The position numbers and the translations under genes are program-made. This document shows, one piece after another, positions 28,436-37,064 of a DNA stretch of 64,000 nucleotides. How positions within the stretch are numbered: position 1 is the stretch's first letter; every line of letters starts with the position of its first letter. The notes beneath the pieces were generated by a model. The model did no database searches. It was not told the origin of the DNA and saw only the letters and a program-made list of their open reading frames with translations. Origin of the DNA: Bordetella bronchialis (GTDB lineage Bacteria; Pseudomonadota; Gammaproteobacteria; Burkholderiales; Burkholderiaceae_B); contig NZ_CP016170.1 in assembly GCF_001676705.1 (NCBI RefSeq), positions 5,456,001-5,520,000 on the forward strand, in the 5' to 3' direction.

Positions 28436-29101
28436 TTGCACCTGTTGCTTATCGAGGACGACCCCATGCTGGGCGATGCCCTGTGCGGCGGCCTGCGGCA
28501 GTCGGGCCATGCGGTGGACTGGCTGACCGATGCCGCCCAGGGCCGCGCGGCGCTGACCGACCACGGCTACGACGCCGTCCTGCTGGACCTGCAGCTGCCG
28601 CATGGCTCCGGCCTGGGCCTGCTGAAGTCCGTGCGCGAGCGCTACGACGCCACGCCGGTGATCATCCTTTCCGCGCGCGACCGCCTGAGCGACCGCATCA
28701 AGGGCCTGGACGCCGGCGCCGACGACTACCTGGTCAAGCCCTTTCCCATCGAGGAATTGCTGGCGCGGCTGCGCGCGGTCACGCGGCGCGCCAGCCATCG
28801 CGTGGTCCCCGTAATGCGCATCGGCGATGTCCAGGTAGACCCGGCGCGCCGCCATGTCCTGCTGGCCGACCAGCCGGTGAAGCTCAGTATCCATGAATAC
28901 CGCACCCTGGTGGCCCTGCTGGAACGCCAGGGCCATATCGTCACGCGCGAACAATTGGAGGACGCCGTCTACGGACGGCATGGCACCATAGAAAGCAACA
29001 CCGTTGCCGTCTATGTACACCAGCTGCGCCGCAAACTGGGCAACGACCTGATCGCCACGGTGCATGGCTTCGGCTACCGCATCGGCGCGGCGCCGCCATG
29101 A
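28436..29101 (+). CDS. OmpR-family response regulator (QseB/TctD-like)
   Basis: A 221-residue DNA-binding regulator: receiver domain (acidic residues EDD at 7-9, phospho-acceptor Asp51, LSARD, and KPF near 101) and a C-terminal winged helix (about 125-217, ending YVHQLRRKLG and TVHGFGYRIG). A TTG at 28436 is the only plausible start, since no ATG or GTG gives a complete receiver. Its stop overlaps the kinase ATG by 4 bases. The likely targets are itself and the divergent MipA-type gene. Confidence 0.92.
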   Translation: MHLLLIEDDPMLGDALCGGLRQSGHAVDWLTDAAQGRAALTDHGYDAVLLDLQLPHGSGLGLLKSVRERYDATPVIILSARDRLSDRIKGLDAGADDYLVKPFPIEELLARLRAVTRRASHRVVPVMRIGDVQVDPARRHVLLADQPVKLSIHEYRTLVALLERQGHIVTREQLEDAVYGRHGTIESNTVAVYVHQLRRKLGNDLIATVHGFGYRIGAAPP

Positions 29102-30504
29102 GGGGATGGCGCGATCTTGCCGCGCGCTGCAACAGCCTGCGCATCCGGCTGCTGTGCGCCATGCTGATCGGCATCGTGGCCTTCGGCGGGGCCTGGTATG
29201 CGCTGCGTGCCTGGGAACTCAAGATCCCCGAAACCGGGCGCTCGGACGAAAAGCTGCGCGATATCGCGCGCCTGATCATCGAGTCCATCCCGCGCACGCT
29301 GTCGCCCGATGGCTCCGTCGCGGCGTACCGCAGCGTGGAGGACGGGTCCGGCGATCCCACATCGGACACGATCTTCCAGGTCTGGCACATGCCGTCCGGA
29401 AAGCTGATCCTGCGCGCCCCGATCGCGCCGGACACGCCGTTCAAGCCGGACTTCACGCCCGGCTATGGAAACCGCATCGTGGCCGGCGAGGAATGGCGGG
29501 TATACGCGGCCTCGGACCGCACGGGCACTATCCAGGTCCAGACCGCCATCGGCGAGACCGCATTGGAGAAGACCTACCGCGAGTGGGCCAGGGAAGGCAC
29601 CTTCGCCGCCATCGGCATATTCCTGCTTCTGGCCATCGTCATGTGGGCCGCGATCCGCCTGAGCCTGCGGCCGCTGGACCAGGCGCGGGAAACCATCTCG
29701 CGCCGCTCGCCCTTCGACAATTCGCCGGTGCTGGAACGCAGCCTGCCCAGGGAAATCCGCCCCTTCGTGCTGGCCATCAACCACCTGCTGCAACGCCAGG
29801 ACGCGGCGCTGGCGCGCGAGCGGCAGTTGATCGCGGACGCCGCGCACGAGTTGCGCACACCGCTGGCCGCCATCCAGGCCCAGGCCCAGCGCGCGATCGC
29901 GGCCGAAGACGCGCTGGCCGCGCGCGCGGAGGCCGGGAAACTGCAGGCCGTTGCCGCGCGGGCGGCGCGCATCGTCGAACAGCTGCTGGACCAGGCAAGG
30001 CTGGACACCGACGAAACGCTGCCCATGGAGCCGCTGGACCTGTCCGATATCGTCGACCTGGTCGTGCGCGATTTCGAAGGCAAAGCGGCGCGCAAATCTC
30101 AGAAGGTATCCATCGCCGCGCAACCCTGCCCGGTACACGGCAACATCGACGCGCTGGGCATTCTGCTGGGCAATCTGGTGGATAACGCGATCCGCTATAC
30201 GCCCGACGGCGGGCACATCGCCATGGCCTGCGGAATGGAAGGCGGCGTCCCCGTGCTGTCGATCTCGGATGACGGCCCCGGCATACCCGCGGCGTACCGG
30301 GACCGCATCTACGACCGCTTCTTCCGGGTGCCTGGCGCGAATGAACGCGGCACCGGCATCGGCCTGTCCCTGGTGGCGCGCATCGCCCGCCTGCATGGCG
30401 CGCGGCTCGTGGACGCGCCGGCGGCCCGGGGCTTTCACCTGACGGTACGTTTCCCGGGCCGCGATGCGGCTGTCCCGCTCACAGTTCGATGTCGAGCGTC
30501 CTGA
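29098..30504 (+). CDS. QseC-like sensor histidine kinase
   Basis: A 468-residue membrane kinase. It has TM1 (about 15-35), a periplasmic sensor of about 140 residues of the QseC/TctE type, TM2 (about 175-195), HAMP, HisKA with phospho-acceptor His250 in DAAHELRTPLAAIQ, and HATPase_c with NLVDNAIRYTPDGG, DDGPGIP and GTGIGLSLV. It is cognate to the response regulator just upstream. The signal sensed is unknown. Its 3' end overlaps the remains of a converging MFS gene by about 26 bases. Confidence 0.93.
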   Translation: MRGWRDLAARCNSLRIRLLCAMLIGIVAFGGAWYALRAWELKIPETGRSDEKLRDIARLIIESIPRTLSPDGSVAAYRSVEDGSGDPTSDTIFQVWHMPSGKLILRAPIAPDTPFKPDFTPGYGNRIVAGEEWRVYAASDRTGTIQVQTAIGETALEKTYREWAREGTFAAIGIFLLLAIVMWAAIRLSLRPLDQARETISRRSPFDNSPVLERSLPREIRPFVLAINHLLQRQDAALARERQLIADAAHELRTPLAAIQAQAQRAIAAEDALAARAEAGKLQAVAARAARIVEQLLDQARLDTDETLPMEPLDLSDIVDLVVRDFEGKAARKSQKVSIAAQPCPVHGNIDALGILLGNLVDNAIRYTPDGGHIAMACGMEGGVPVLSISDDGPGIPAAYRDRIYDRFFRVPGANERGTGIGLSLVARIARLHGARLVDAPAARGFHLTVRFPGRDAAVPLTVRCRAS

Positions 30505-31319
30505 TGCCGGTTGACGCAAGCAGGACCAGACCGGCCAGGAGAAAGCCGGCCAGGCAGACCAGCAGCGTGCCGAACGTGCCCAGCGCAGTGGTCACAAGCA
30601 GGCCGCCCATGACGGCGCCGACGGGGTCCGCGCCCCAGCTGACGAAGCGGGTGACGGCGCTTATCCGCCCCAACTGGTGGCCCGGTACCGTTGCCTGGCG
30701 GACGGTGTGCTCGACGATAAGGTGCAGGACGATCAGGAAATCCCATGCCGCCAGGCCGGCCGCCAGCCAGGCGCTTGCCAGATAGAGGACCGTGACCAAC
30801 CAATACACCACGGCGGCCGGAAGCAATTGCAACGCCACCCGGCGGCCATCGGCCCCCCTGCGCAGGCCGCCGAATTGGAAGCTTCATACCAGCTGTTCGC
30901 CCGCACCGCGCGGCGCGAGGCACGACCGTGGGGATCGCCGCCACGATGACCGCGTCGAACAGCAGCTTCACGGCGGAGAGGACGAAGCCGGCCACTGCAA
31001 GCAGGGGAATACTCATGTGCCCGAAGGCGAAAAGCACCGCGACGGCGGCCACCAGACCCAGGCGCACGAGACCGCAGCACAGCAGTGTCCGCTGTCGGTC
31101 CAGGCGATCGGCAAGCGCGCCCGCCGAGAGGCCGAATAGCAGGGGTGCCGCCGTCGACGATGCGGCCAGCAGACCGACATCGAATGCGTCTGCGTCCATC
31201 AGCGCGATGGCAAGGAGCGGCGCCGATAGCGCCAGCATGGCGCTGGACGTGGTGTTCAATGTCTCCGACGCGAGCAGGCGTGTGAAAAGACGGTTTATAA
31301 GCAGTGAAGACAAAGCCAT
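30479..31319 (-). pseudogene. Decayed MFS exporter (two frameshifts and an internal deletion)
   Basis: Three minus-strand frames together give an MFS_3 (enterobactin-exporter-like) protein. The first (from ATG 31319) runs through FGLSAGALADRLDRQ to AIPTVVPRAAR. The second carries ANSWYEASNSAACAGGP at about 30905-30850. The third (from about 30838) carries VALQLLPAAVVYWLV, GRISAVTRFVSWGADPVGA and the last helices. Each switch equals a loss of one base or gain of two. Spliced together they make about 285 residues, against roughly 400 for the family; the missing part is the middle (about helices 7-9). A 6-base G/C run near the second shift is a possible mutational or sequencing slip. Function is almost certainly lost. 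Confidence 0.8.
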
Positions 31320-31484
31320 GCGATTTATGCCGCGCCTTTTGCGTTCCTGTATCCGCTTGTGGCGGCCATCGCGGGCTTTGTCAAAGCAAAATGGACCACG
31401 GCCTCGTAATCAGCGGACGAGGACACTTTACATGGCGGGTTCCAGAAAAACATCGAAGAGCAGAGCATCGACAGGACAGACAAC

Positions 31485-31658
31485 TCACACTTGGACCAGG
31501 CCCGGGTTAAGCCTTAACAACGCCGGGTATCGCTGAATGCTTGATCGTCGAAATCGGATACTGTGAAGCGCCTTAAGATCTTGCCCCACGTCTACTGCAG
31601 TAACCGCATGGTCCGGGGTTTGGTGTTCCGGCTGTGTCGCTTCGAGCTTTTCACTCAT
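31485..31658 (-). CDS. Possible small peptide gene (57 aa), unknown
   Basis: A 57-codon frame starts MSEKLEATQPEHQ with GAGGGA 7 bases before the ATG. The N-terminal half is acidic and polar. The C-terminal half is basic and hydrophobic, with FRRSSIQRYPALLRLNPG. It sits just upstream of the broken MFS exporter gene on the same strand, in lower-GC DNA. The leader/core layout recalls secreted or modified peptides, but no maturation enzyme is nearby and no family is recognised. It may be a chance frame. Confidence 0.35.
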   Translation of the reverse strand: MSEKLEATQPEHQTPDHAVTAVDVGQDLKALHSIRFRRSSIQRYPALLRLNPGLVQV

Positions 31659-32290
31659 GCTGAATCCCTCGAATGGTTTGCCGAGGCGACTCGGTAACGC
31701 GTGCCAACATACAGTTCCCACGCGAGATCCCGAGTTTTCTTACATCGCGACGATCCCTGACGGCGCTGCCGGCTATTTGCACCAAGGGTGAAACTGGACC
31801 CGGCACCTATTCGAACCAGCGCACCCGCAGACCAGCGACACGGTCGTATTCCCTGTTCCCATGCATCACGATGCACGTAATACCGGGGAGCCGGCTGCTC
31901 GCGGGACCGAGTACCGCGGAGAGAACGCCTATGGATCAGCAGATGCCGGTAGCCAGGCGCTAAGCCTGCCGCGACCCGCATTGCCAGCGTTCCATTTCCT
32001 GTAGAAGTTAGCTTATTATTATTAGTAATATATAAGACGGCCAAAGCGCGCAGCTGTACCACGACTACGGCGTTCGCGATACGGCCCCGAGATCAACCGG
32101 CAATTGCTCGGCGCCCATGCCCCGCCGGCGCGAGGCCGGCGCGCGACGCCACGCCGTGACGGCGCCGCCCGGTCCGCACGCGGAGCCGTCACGGCATGGC
32201 GTCCGCCCGCGGCATGAAGGCAACCGGGGGACGAAGGTCGAACCGCCCCGGTTTGCCGCACCGGAGATCCGCTTCTCCATGGAGGTCACG
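31659..32290. other. 632-base AT-richer region without a convincing gene
   Basis: Frames here have poor composition and no good ribosome-binding sites. GC content is visibly lower than in the flanks: the 60 bases from 31981 contain only 20 G or C, with a run of TTATTATTATTAGTAATATA. It looks like remnant or acquired DNA. A strong inverted repeat sits at 32145-32203, and the ribosome-binding site of the next gene lies at its right edge. Confidence 0.55.
32145..32203. repeat. Long imperfect inverted repeat (18-base arms)
   Basis: Left arm GACGCCACGCCGTGACGG (32145-32162) pairs with CCGTCACGGCATGGCGTC (32186-32203) with one mismatch, around a 23-base loop. No T-run follows, so it is not a standard terminator. 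It lies about 90 bases before the metallo-hydrolase start and could be a 5'-UTR structure or a relic of a mobile element end. Confidence 0.55.
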
Positions 32291-33229
32291 ATGATATCAC
32301 CGCGTACCGACAGCGCCTTGCGCGATGCCATTGCCATCGTCCGGGCCGCCCGCGATGGCGGCCATCCCAGGCCACGGGTGGATTCGTTCTTCGACGAAGC
32401 CACCTTCACGGCCAGCCACATCGTCCGCGACCCGGCATCGCCGGCCTGCGCCGTCATCGACAGCGTGCTCGACTTCGACCCCGCCAGCGGCCGCACGGCG
32501 GAAAGGTCCGCGTCGAAGCTGCTCGAGCACGTGCGCGACCACGGACTGGAAACGCAATGGCTGCTGGAAACCCACGCCCATGCCGACCATCTCTCGGCCG
32601 CGCCCTGGCTGCAGGCGCGGCTGGGCGGACGTCTCGCCATCGGGCGACACATCACCACCGTGCAGGAAGTCTTCGGCAAGATCTTCAATGCAGGCACCGA
32701 GTTCGCCCGCGACGGCCGGCAGTTCGACCACCTGTTCCAGGACGGCGAACATTTCAGCATCGGCGGCCTGCAAGGCATCGCCCTGCACGTCCCGGGCCAT
32801 ACACCGGCCTGCATGGCCTATGTGATCGGCGACACGGTGTTCACGGGCGACACGCTGTTCATGCCCGACTACGGCACGGCCCGTTGCGACTTTCCCGGCG
32901 GGGATGCCGGCATGCTGTACCGGTCGATCCGCCGCCTGATGGCGCTGCCCGATGAAACGCGGGTCTTTCTTTGCCACGACTACAAGGCACCGGGGCGCGA
33001 CAACTATGCGTGGGAAACCACCATCGGCGCGGAGCGCGAGCGGAACATCCACGTACATGAAGGCGTGGACGAACAGGACTTCGTCTCCATGCGCCAGGCG
33101 CGCGACGCCAAACTGCCCATGCCCAGGCTGATACTGCCTTCGGTGCAGGTCAACATGCGCGCGGGACACCTGCCCGAACCGGAATCCAACGGCGTGCGGT
33201 ATCTGAAGCTTCCGCTGAATGGGTTCTGA
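32291..33229 (+). CDS. MBL-fold metallo-hydrolase, persulfide dioxygenase (ETHE1/Blh)-like
   Basis: A 312-residue metallo-beta-lactamase-fold enzyme. The metal motif is ETHAHADHLSA. GHTPACMAYVIGDTVFTGDTLF and VFLCHDYKAPGR supply further metal ligands, and the order matches the ETHE1/Blh group that oxidises glutathione persulfide. Sulfide detoxification is therefore the likely role, inferred from family. The start at 32291 is set by GGAGG 5 bases upstream, which itself lies inside a longer in-frame reading. It stands alone before the malonate decarboxylase operon. Confidence 0.88.
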   Translation: MISPRTDSALRDAIAIVRAARDGGHPRPRVDSFFDEATFTASHIVRDPASPACAVIDSVLDFDPASGRTAERSASKLLEHVRDHGLETQWLLETHAHADHLSAAPWLQARLGGRLAIGRHITTVQEVFGKIFNAGTEFARDGRQFDHLFQDGEHFSIGGLQGIALHVPGHTPACMAYVIGDTVFTGDTLFMPDYGTARCDFPGGDAGMLYRSIRRLMALPDETRVFLCHDYKAPGRDNYAWETTIGAERERNIHVHEGVDEQDFVSMRQARDAKLPMPRLILPSVQVNMRAGHLPEPESNGVRYLKLPLNGF

Positions 33230-33320
33230 ACGCCGGGGGCGGTGCGGTACTGCGTTTGGCGCAGGCGGCGGGGACCGCGCGTCGCGCTGAAGCTTCGCCG
33301 GGCGCGCCCTTGCGCCCGTG

Positions 33321-33341
33321 GATGTCCCGCGCCGGGACGTC
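33321..33341. promoter_or_regulatory. Candidate operator palindrome upstream of mdcA
   Basis: GATGTCCCG and CGGGACGTC form a 9-3-9 inverted repeat with one mismatch, 119 bases before the mdcA start. It could bind the LysR-type regulator encoded at the end of the operon, or simply form a hairpin. Confidence 0.35.
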
Positions 33342-33460
33342 ATCGCGTTCAACGATTTGCTTATTGGCACCGCGGATAACAGGGGGTTGGGTTATTGCCG
33401 GGCGCGATACAGGCGCCTAGAGTGATCCCCGTGGACAACGACTCCGCAGGATCGAAAGCA

Positions 33461-35104
33461 ATGACGCAATGGAACCAACAAGCCCGCGACCGCGCGGCCC
33501 GGCTGGAAGCGGCCCGGCCCTACGCACGCGGCAAGTACGTGGCCGCCGCCGACACCGTCGCCCTATTGCAGGCCGTGCTGCGCCCCGGCGACAGGCTGTG
33601 CCTGGAAGGCGACAACCAGAAGCAGGCCGATTTCCTGGCGCGCGCGCTCGTGCAGGTGGATCCCGAAAAGGTCCACGATCTGCACATCGTGCAGTCGGGC
33701 ATCACCTTGCCCGAGCACCTGGAACTGTTCGAAGCCGGCATCGCGCGCAAGCTCGACTTCTGCTATTCCGGCCCCCAGGGAGGCGCCATCGCCCGCGCCC
33801 TGGAAAAAGGCCGCGTGGAAGTCGGCGCCATCCATACCTATCCCGAATTGTTCGCGCGCTACTTCATCGACCTGACGCCCAAGGTGGCGCTGATTGTCGC
33901 GCGCCAGGCGGATCGCCAGGGCAACCTGTACATGGGGCCGAACACCGAAGACACCTCCACCATTGTCGAGGCGACGGCCTTCAAGGACGGCATCGTGGTG
34001 GCGCAGGTCAACGAAGTGGTCGACACCCTGCCGCGCGTGGATCTGGTGGCGGACCAGGTGGACTTCATCGTCGAATCGCCCGAACCCTTCTACATCGAAC
34101 CGCTGTTCACGCGTGACCCGGCCAGCATCACCGAAACCCAGATCCTGATGGGCATGATGGCCATCAAGGGCATCTACGCGCCCTACGGCGTGCGCACGCT
34201 GAACCACGGCGTGGGGTTTCCCACCGCGGCCATCGAACTGCTGCTGCCCACCTATGGAGAGCGGCTGGGCCTGAAGGGCAAGATCGTGACGCATTGGATG
34301 CTGAATCCGCATCCCACGCTGATACCCGCCGTCGAAAGCGGCTGGGTGCGGCAGGTGTTCTCCCCCGGGGCGGAAGTCGGCATGGACGACTACGTCAGCG
34401 CGCGTCCCGATGTGTTCTTCGTCGGCCACGACGGCAGCCAGCGCTCCAATCGCATGCTGGCCCACAACGCGGGACTCTACGCTTGCGACATGTTCATCGG
34501 CTCCACCTTGCAGATGGACCTGGAAGGCAACTCCTCCACCGTGCGCACCGACCGCATCGCGGGCTTCGGCGGCGCGCCCAACCTGGGCTCCGACGCGCGC
34601 GGACGGCGGCATCCCTCCGACAGCTGGCTGAAAGCCGGCCGGGAGCAGGCGGGCACGGACGGCCGCATGCCGCGCGGCCGCAAGCTGGTCGTGCAAATCG
34701 TTGAAACTTTCGGCGAGAAGCAGGCTCCTACCTTCGTCGAACAGCTCGACAGCGTCGCACTGGCACGCAAGCTCAAGCTGGACCTGCCACCCATCATGGT
34801 CTACGGCGACGACGTCACGCACATCGTGACGGAGGAAGGCATCGCCAATCTGCTGATGTGCCGCGACCTGGACGAACGCGAGCAGGCCATACGCGGCGTC
34901 GCCGGCTACACCGAAGTCGGCCGCGGCCGCGACCCCAAGGCGGTAGAGGCGCTGCGCCAGCGCGGCGTCATCCGGCGCCCGCAGGACCTGGACATCAATC
35001 CCCTGGATGCCACGCGCCAGATGCTGGCGGCGCGCTCGATCAAGGACCTGGTGACGTGGTCGGGCGGCCTGTATGCGCCGCCCGCACGGTTCCGCAACTG
35101 GTAA
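33461..35104 (+). CDS. mdcA: Malonate decarboxylase subunit alpha (acyl-carrier malonyltransferase)
   Basis: Transfers the acyl-carrier protein between acetyl and malonyl forms in the biotin-independent malonate decarboxylase. The 547-residue protein has the CoA-transferase-like fold seen across MdcA, with YSGPQGGAIARALEKGRVEV, GPNTEDTSTIVEATAF, GVRTLNHGVGFPTAAIELLLP and VQIVETFGEKQAPTF. The ATG at 33461 follows AGGA; the frame is open slightly further up. It is the first of seven plus-strand genes in the order mdcA-C-D-E-G-B-H. Confidence 0.96.
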   Translation: MTQWNQQARDRAARLEAARPYARGKYVAAADTVALLQAVLRPGDRLCLEGDNQKQADFLARALVQVDPEKVHDLHIVQSGITLPEHLELFEAGIARKLDFCYSGPQGGAIARALEKGRVEVGAIHTYPELFARYFIDLTPKVALIVARQADRQGNLYMGPNTEDTSTIVEATAFKDGIVVAQVNEVVDTLPRVDLVADQVDFIVESPEPFYIEPLFTRDPASITETQILMGMMAIKGIYAPYGVRTLNHGVGFPTAAIELLLPTYGERLGLKGKIVTHWMLNPHPTLIPAVESGWVRQVFSPGAEVGMDDYVSARPDVFFVGHDGSQRSNRMLAHNAGLYACDMFIGSTLQMDLEGNSSTVRTDRIAGFGGAPNLGSDARGRRHPSDSWLKAGREQAGTDGRMPRGRKLVVQIVETFGEKQAPTFVEQLDSVALARKLKLDLPPIMVYGDDVTHIVTEEGIANLLMCRDLDEREQAIRGVAGYTEVGRGRDPKAVEALRQRGVIRRPQDLDINPLDATRQMLAARSIKDLVTWSGGLYAPPARFRNW

Positions 35105-35114
35105 GGACCTGGAC

Positions 35115-35429
35115 ATGGAAACGATCATCCGCCGCCATGCGGCCCCGCAACGGCTGCCCGGCCATCGCCCCAGCACCCTGGTGGGCGTGGTGGCCTCCGG
35201 CAATCTTGAAGTGCTGGCCGAGCGCACCGTCGACGACCAGTCATGCAGTTTTCACGTATCGACCGCCGTGTCCGGCTTCGAGCCCGTATGGGACGCGGTG
35301 CTGAGCGATTTCGCCCAGCGCTATGCGCCCGGCGGCGTGGCATTCTCGATCAACGATGGCGGCGCGCGGCCCGACACGGTGCTGCTGCGCCTGGCCCAGG
35401 CCTGCCAGGCCTTGAAGGAAGACAAATGA
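35115..35429 (+). CDS. mdcC: Malonate decarboxylase acyl carrier protein (subunit delta)
   Basis: A 104-residue carrier that holds the malonyl or acetyl thioester during decarboxylation. The prosthetic group, 2'-(5''-phosphoribosyl)-3'-dephospho-CoA, attaches to a serine; here that is Ser28 in VVASGNLEVLAE, matching the conserved modification motif of the family. It starts 10 bases after the mdcA stop codon, with AAGGA before the ATG, and overlaps mdcD by 4 bases. Confidence 0.95.
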   Translation: METIIRRHAAPQRLPGHRPSTLVGVVASGNLEVLAERTVDDQSCSFHVSTAVSGFEPVWDAVLSDFAQRYAPGGVAFSINDGGARPDTVLLRLAQACQALKEDK

Positions 35430-36349
35430 ACAGCCTTATTCCCACCCGCTCCTGGATGGAAGCCAGCGCGCGCGAACGCCTGCAGGGCCTGCTGGATGCC
35501 GGAACCTTCGTGGAATTCGTCGGTCCGGCGCAGCGCGAAACCAGTCCGCACCTTGCGCTTTTCGACCTGCCCTGCGCCTTCGACGACGGCATGATCGTCG
35601 GCCGCGGCCTATTGCACGACCGGCCGGTATGGGTGGCCGCGCAGGAAGGCCGATTCATGGGCGGTACGTTCGGCGAGGTCTCGGGGGCGAAGCTGGTGGG
35701 CCTGCTGCGCGCCGCCCGCGCCGCTGCCGATCAAGGCAGGCGCTGGCCTATCCTGCTGCTGCTCGATAGCGGTGGCGTCCGCCTGCAGGAAGCCAACGCG
35801 GGCGAACTGGCCGTGTCGGAAGTCATCCGCGCCCTGTTGCAGGCCCGCCGCGCGGGATTGCGCGCGGTGGCGCTGATCGGCGGCAAGGCGGGCGCGTTCG
35901 GCGGCGCGGGACTGGTCACGGCCTGCTGCTCGGACATCATCGTTTCGGAGTCCGGCCGCATCGGCGTGTCGGGTCCCGAAGTCATCGAAACCAACCGGGG
36001 CGTCGAAGAGTTCGACGCCAAGGACCGCGCCCTGGTGTGGCGCGTGACGGGTGGCCGCACCCGCGTCCTGACCGGCGGCGCCGATCGCTATGCCCGCGAC
36101 GACATCGACGACTTCCGCCGCCTGGCCGGCGATTTCCTGGACCGGGCCGCCGCCTTCGACCTGGACACCCTGCAAACCGAGCAGGCGCGCTTGCAGCAGC
36201 GTCTGGCCCGTCACGGCGACTGCCGCGATGCGCCGGAGATCTGGCGCGAACTTGCCCTGGACACACCCGAGTCCATCGCCGATCTCGGCGACGAGGACTT
36301 CCTGCACCTGGTACGGCAATCGCTGGGAGACGCACATGTCGCACGATGA
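35426..36349 (+). CDS. mdcD: Malonate decarboxylase subunit beta
   Basis: One half of the carboxyl-transferase-like decarboxylase that removes CO2 from malonyl-S-ACP. The 307-residue crotonase/carboxyltransferase fold shows GRFMGGTFGEVSGAKLVGLL, LLLLDSGGVRLQEANAGE, GGKAGAFGGAGLVTACC and SGPEVIETNRGVEEFDAKDR. The start codon overlaps the mdcC stop codon (ATGA) and the 3' end overlaps mdcE by 14 bases, a tightly coupled arrangement. Confidence 0.95.
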   Translation: MNSLIPTRSWMEASARERLQGLLDAGTFVEFVGPAQRETSPHLALFDLPCAFDDGMIVGRGLLHDRPVWVAAQEGRFMGGTFGEVSGAKLVGLLRAARAAADQGRRWPILLLLDSGGVRLQEANAGELAVSEVIRALLQARRAGLRAVALIGGKAGAFGGAGLVTACCSDIIVSESGRIGVSGPEVIETNRGVEEFDAKDRALVWRVTGGRTRVLTGGADRYARDDIDDFRRLAGDFLDRAAAFDLDTLQTEQARLQQRLARHGDCRDAPEIWRELALDTPESIADLGDEDFLHLVRQSLGDAHVAR

Positions 36350-37064
36350 ACTGCTTCAAGCCCTGTTTCCCACAACGGCCGCGATGGCGCCCGATGCCGC
36401 CGGCATTCTCGATGGCATGGCGCGCCTGGCCGACGGCCGCGACGTCACGGTGATCGGCTTGACCGGTGCCCGCCCGGTGGGGACCGATCTGGCCATCGAC
36501 CTGTCCGGCCGTATCCTGCGCCACGTGGCCACCCATGCCGGCAGGCCGCTCGTCCTGCTGGTCGACGCCGGCAGCCAGCTGATGGCCCGCCGCGACGAAT
36601 TGCTCGGGCTCAATGAATACCTGGCGCACCTGGCCAAGTCCCTGTACCTGGCCTCGGCCACCGGCAGCAGGACGGTGGGGATCCTGTACGGCGCCGCGTC
36701 GGCCGGCGCGATGATCGCGACCGCGATGGCGGTGGACCACCTGGTCGTGGTGCCGGGCGCCGATCCCAGCGTGATGAACCTGCGCGCCATGTCGCGCGTG
36801 ACCAAGCTGCCCGTGGCGCAACTGCGGGCCATGGCCGAACGCACGCCCGTGTTCGCGCCGGGCGTGGCGCCGATGATGGAAATGGGCGGCATCGCCCAGC
36901 AGTGGGACGAACCCGCGGAATACGCCGCCCGCCTGCTGGCCTTGCTTTCCGGCAAGGCCGGCGATGCCGACGACCGCGACGCGCTGGGCGCGTCGCGCGG
37001 CGGCCGGCTGAAGGCCGCAGCCATCGCGGCCAAGGTCCAGGACGAGGCGGCCCATCATGCCTGA
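36336..37064 (+). CDS. mdcE: Malonate decarboxylase subunit gamma
   Basis: The partner of MdcD, giving the heteromeric carboxyl-transferase-like decarboxylase core. The 242-residue sequence has VTVIGLTGARPVGTDLAIDL, LVLLVDAGSQLMARRDELLG, LYGAASAGAMIATAMAVDHL and MNLRAMSRVTKLPVAQL, all typical of MdcE. The start lies inside the end of mdcD, and the stop overlaps mdcG by 8 bases. Confidence 0.95.
   Translation: MSHDELLQALFPTTAAMAPDAAGILDGMARLADGRDVTVIGLTGARPVGTDLAIDLSGRILRHVATHAGRPLVLLVDAGSQLMARRDELLGLNEYLAHLAKSLYLASATGSRTVGILYGAASAGAMIATAMAVDHLVVVPGADPSVMNLRAMSRVTKLPVAQLRAMAERTPVFAPGVAPMMEMGGIAQQWDEPAEYAARLLALLSGKAGDADDRDALGASRGGRLKAAAIAAKVQDEAAHHA

Noticed and set aside
31790..31830. A GGTTCGAAT segment on the minus strand that resembles a tRNA T-loop.
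   Set aside because: The bases on each side do not form a 5-base-pair T-stem and no D-arm, anticodon arm or acceptor stem can be built around it.
31655..32062. A 135-codon minus-strand frame in the AT-rich patch.
   Set aside because: No ribosome-binding site, poor composition and no recognisable motif; treated as non-coding.
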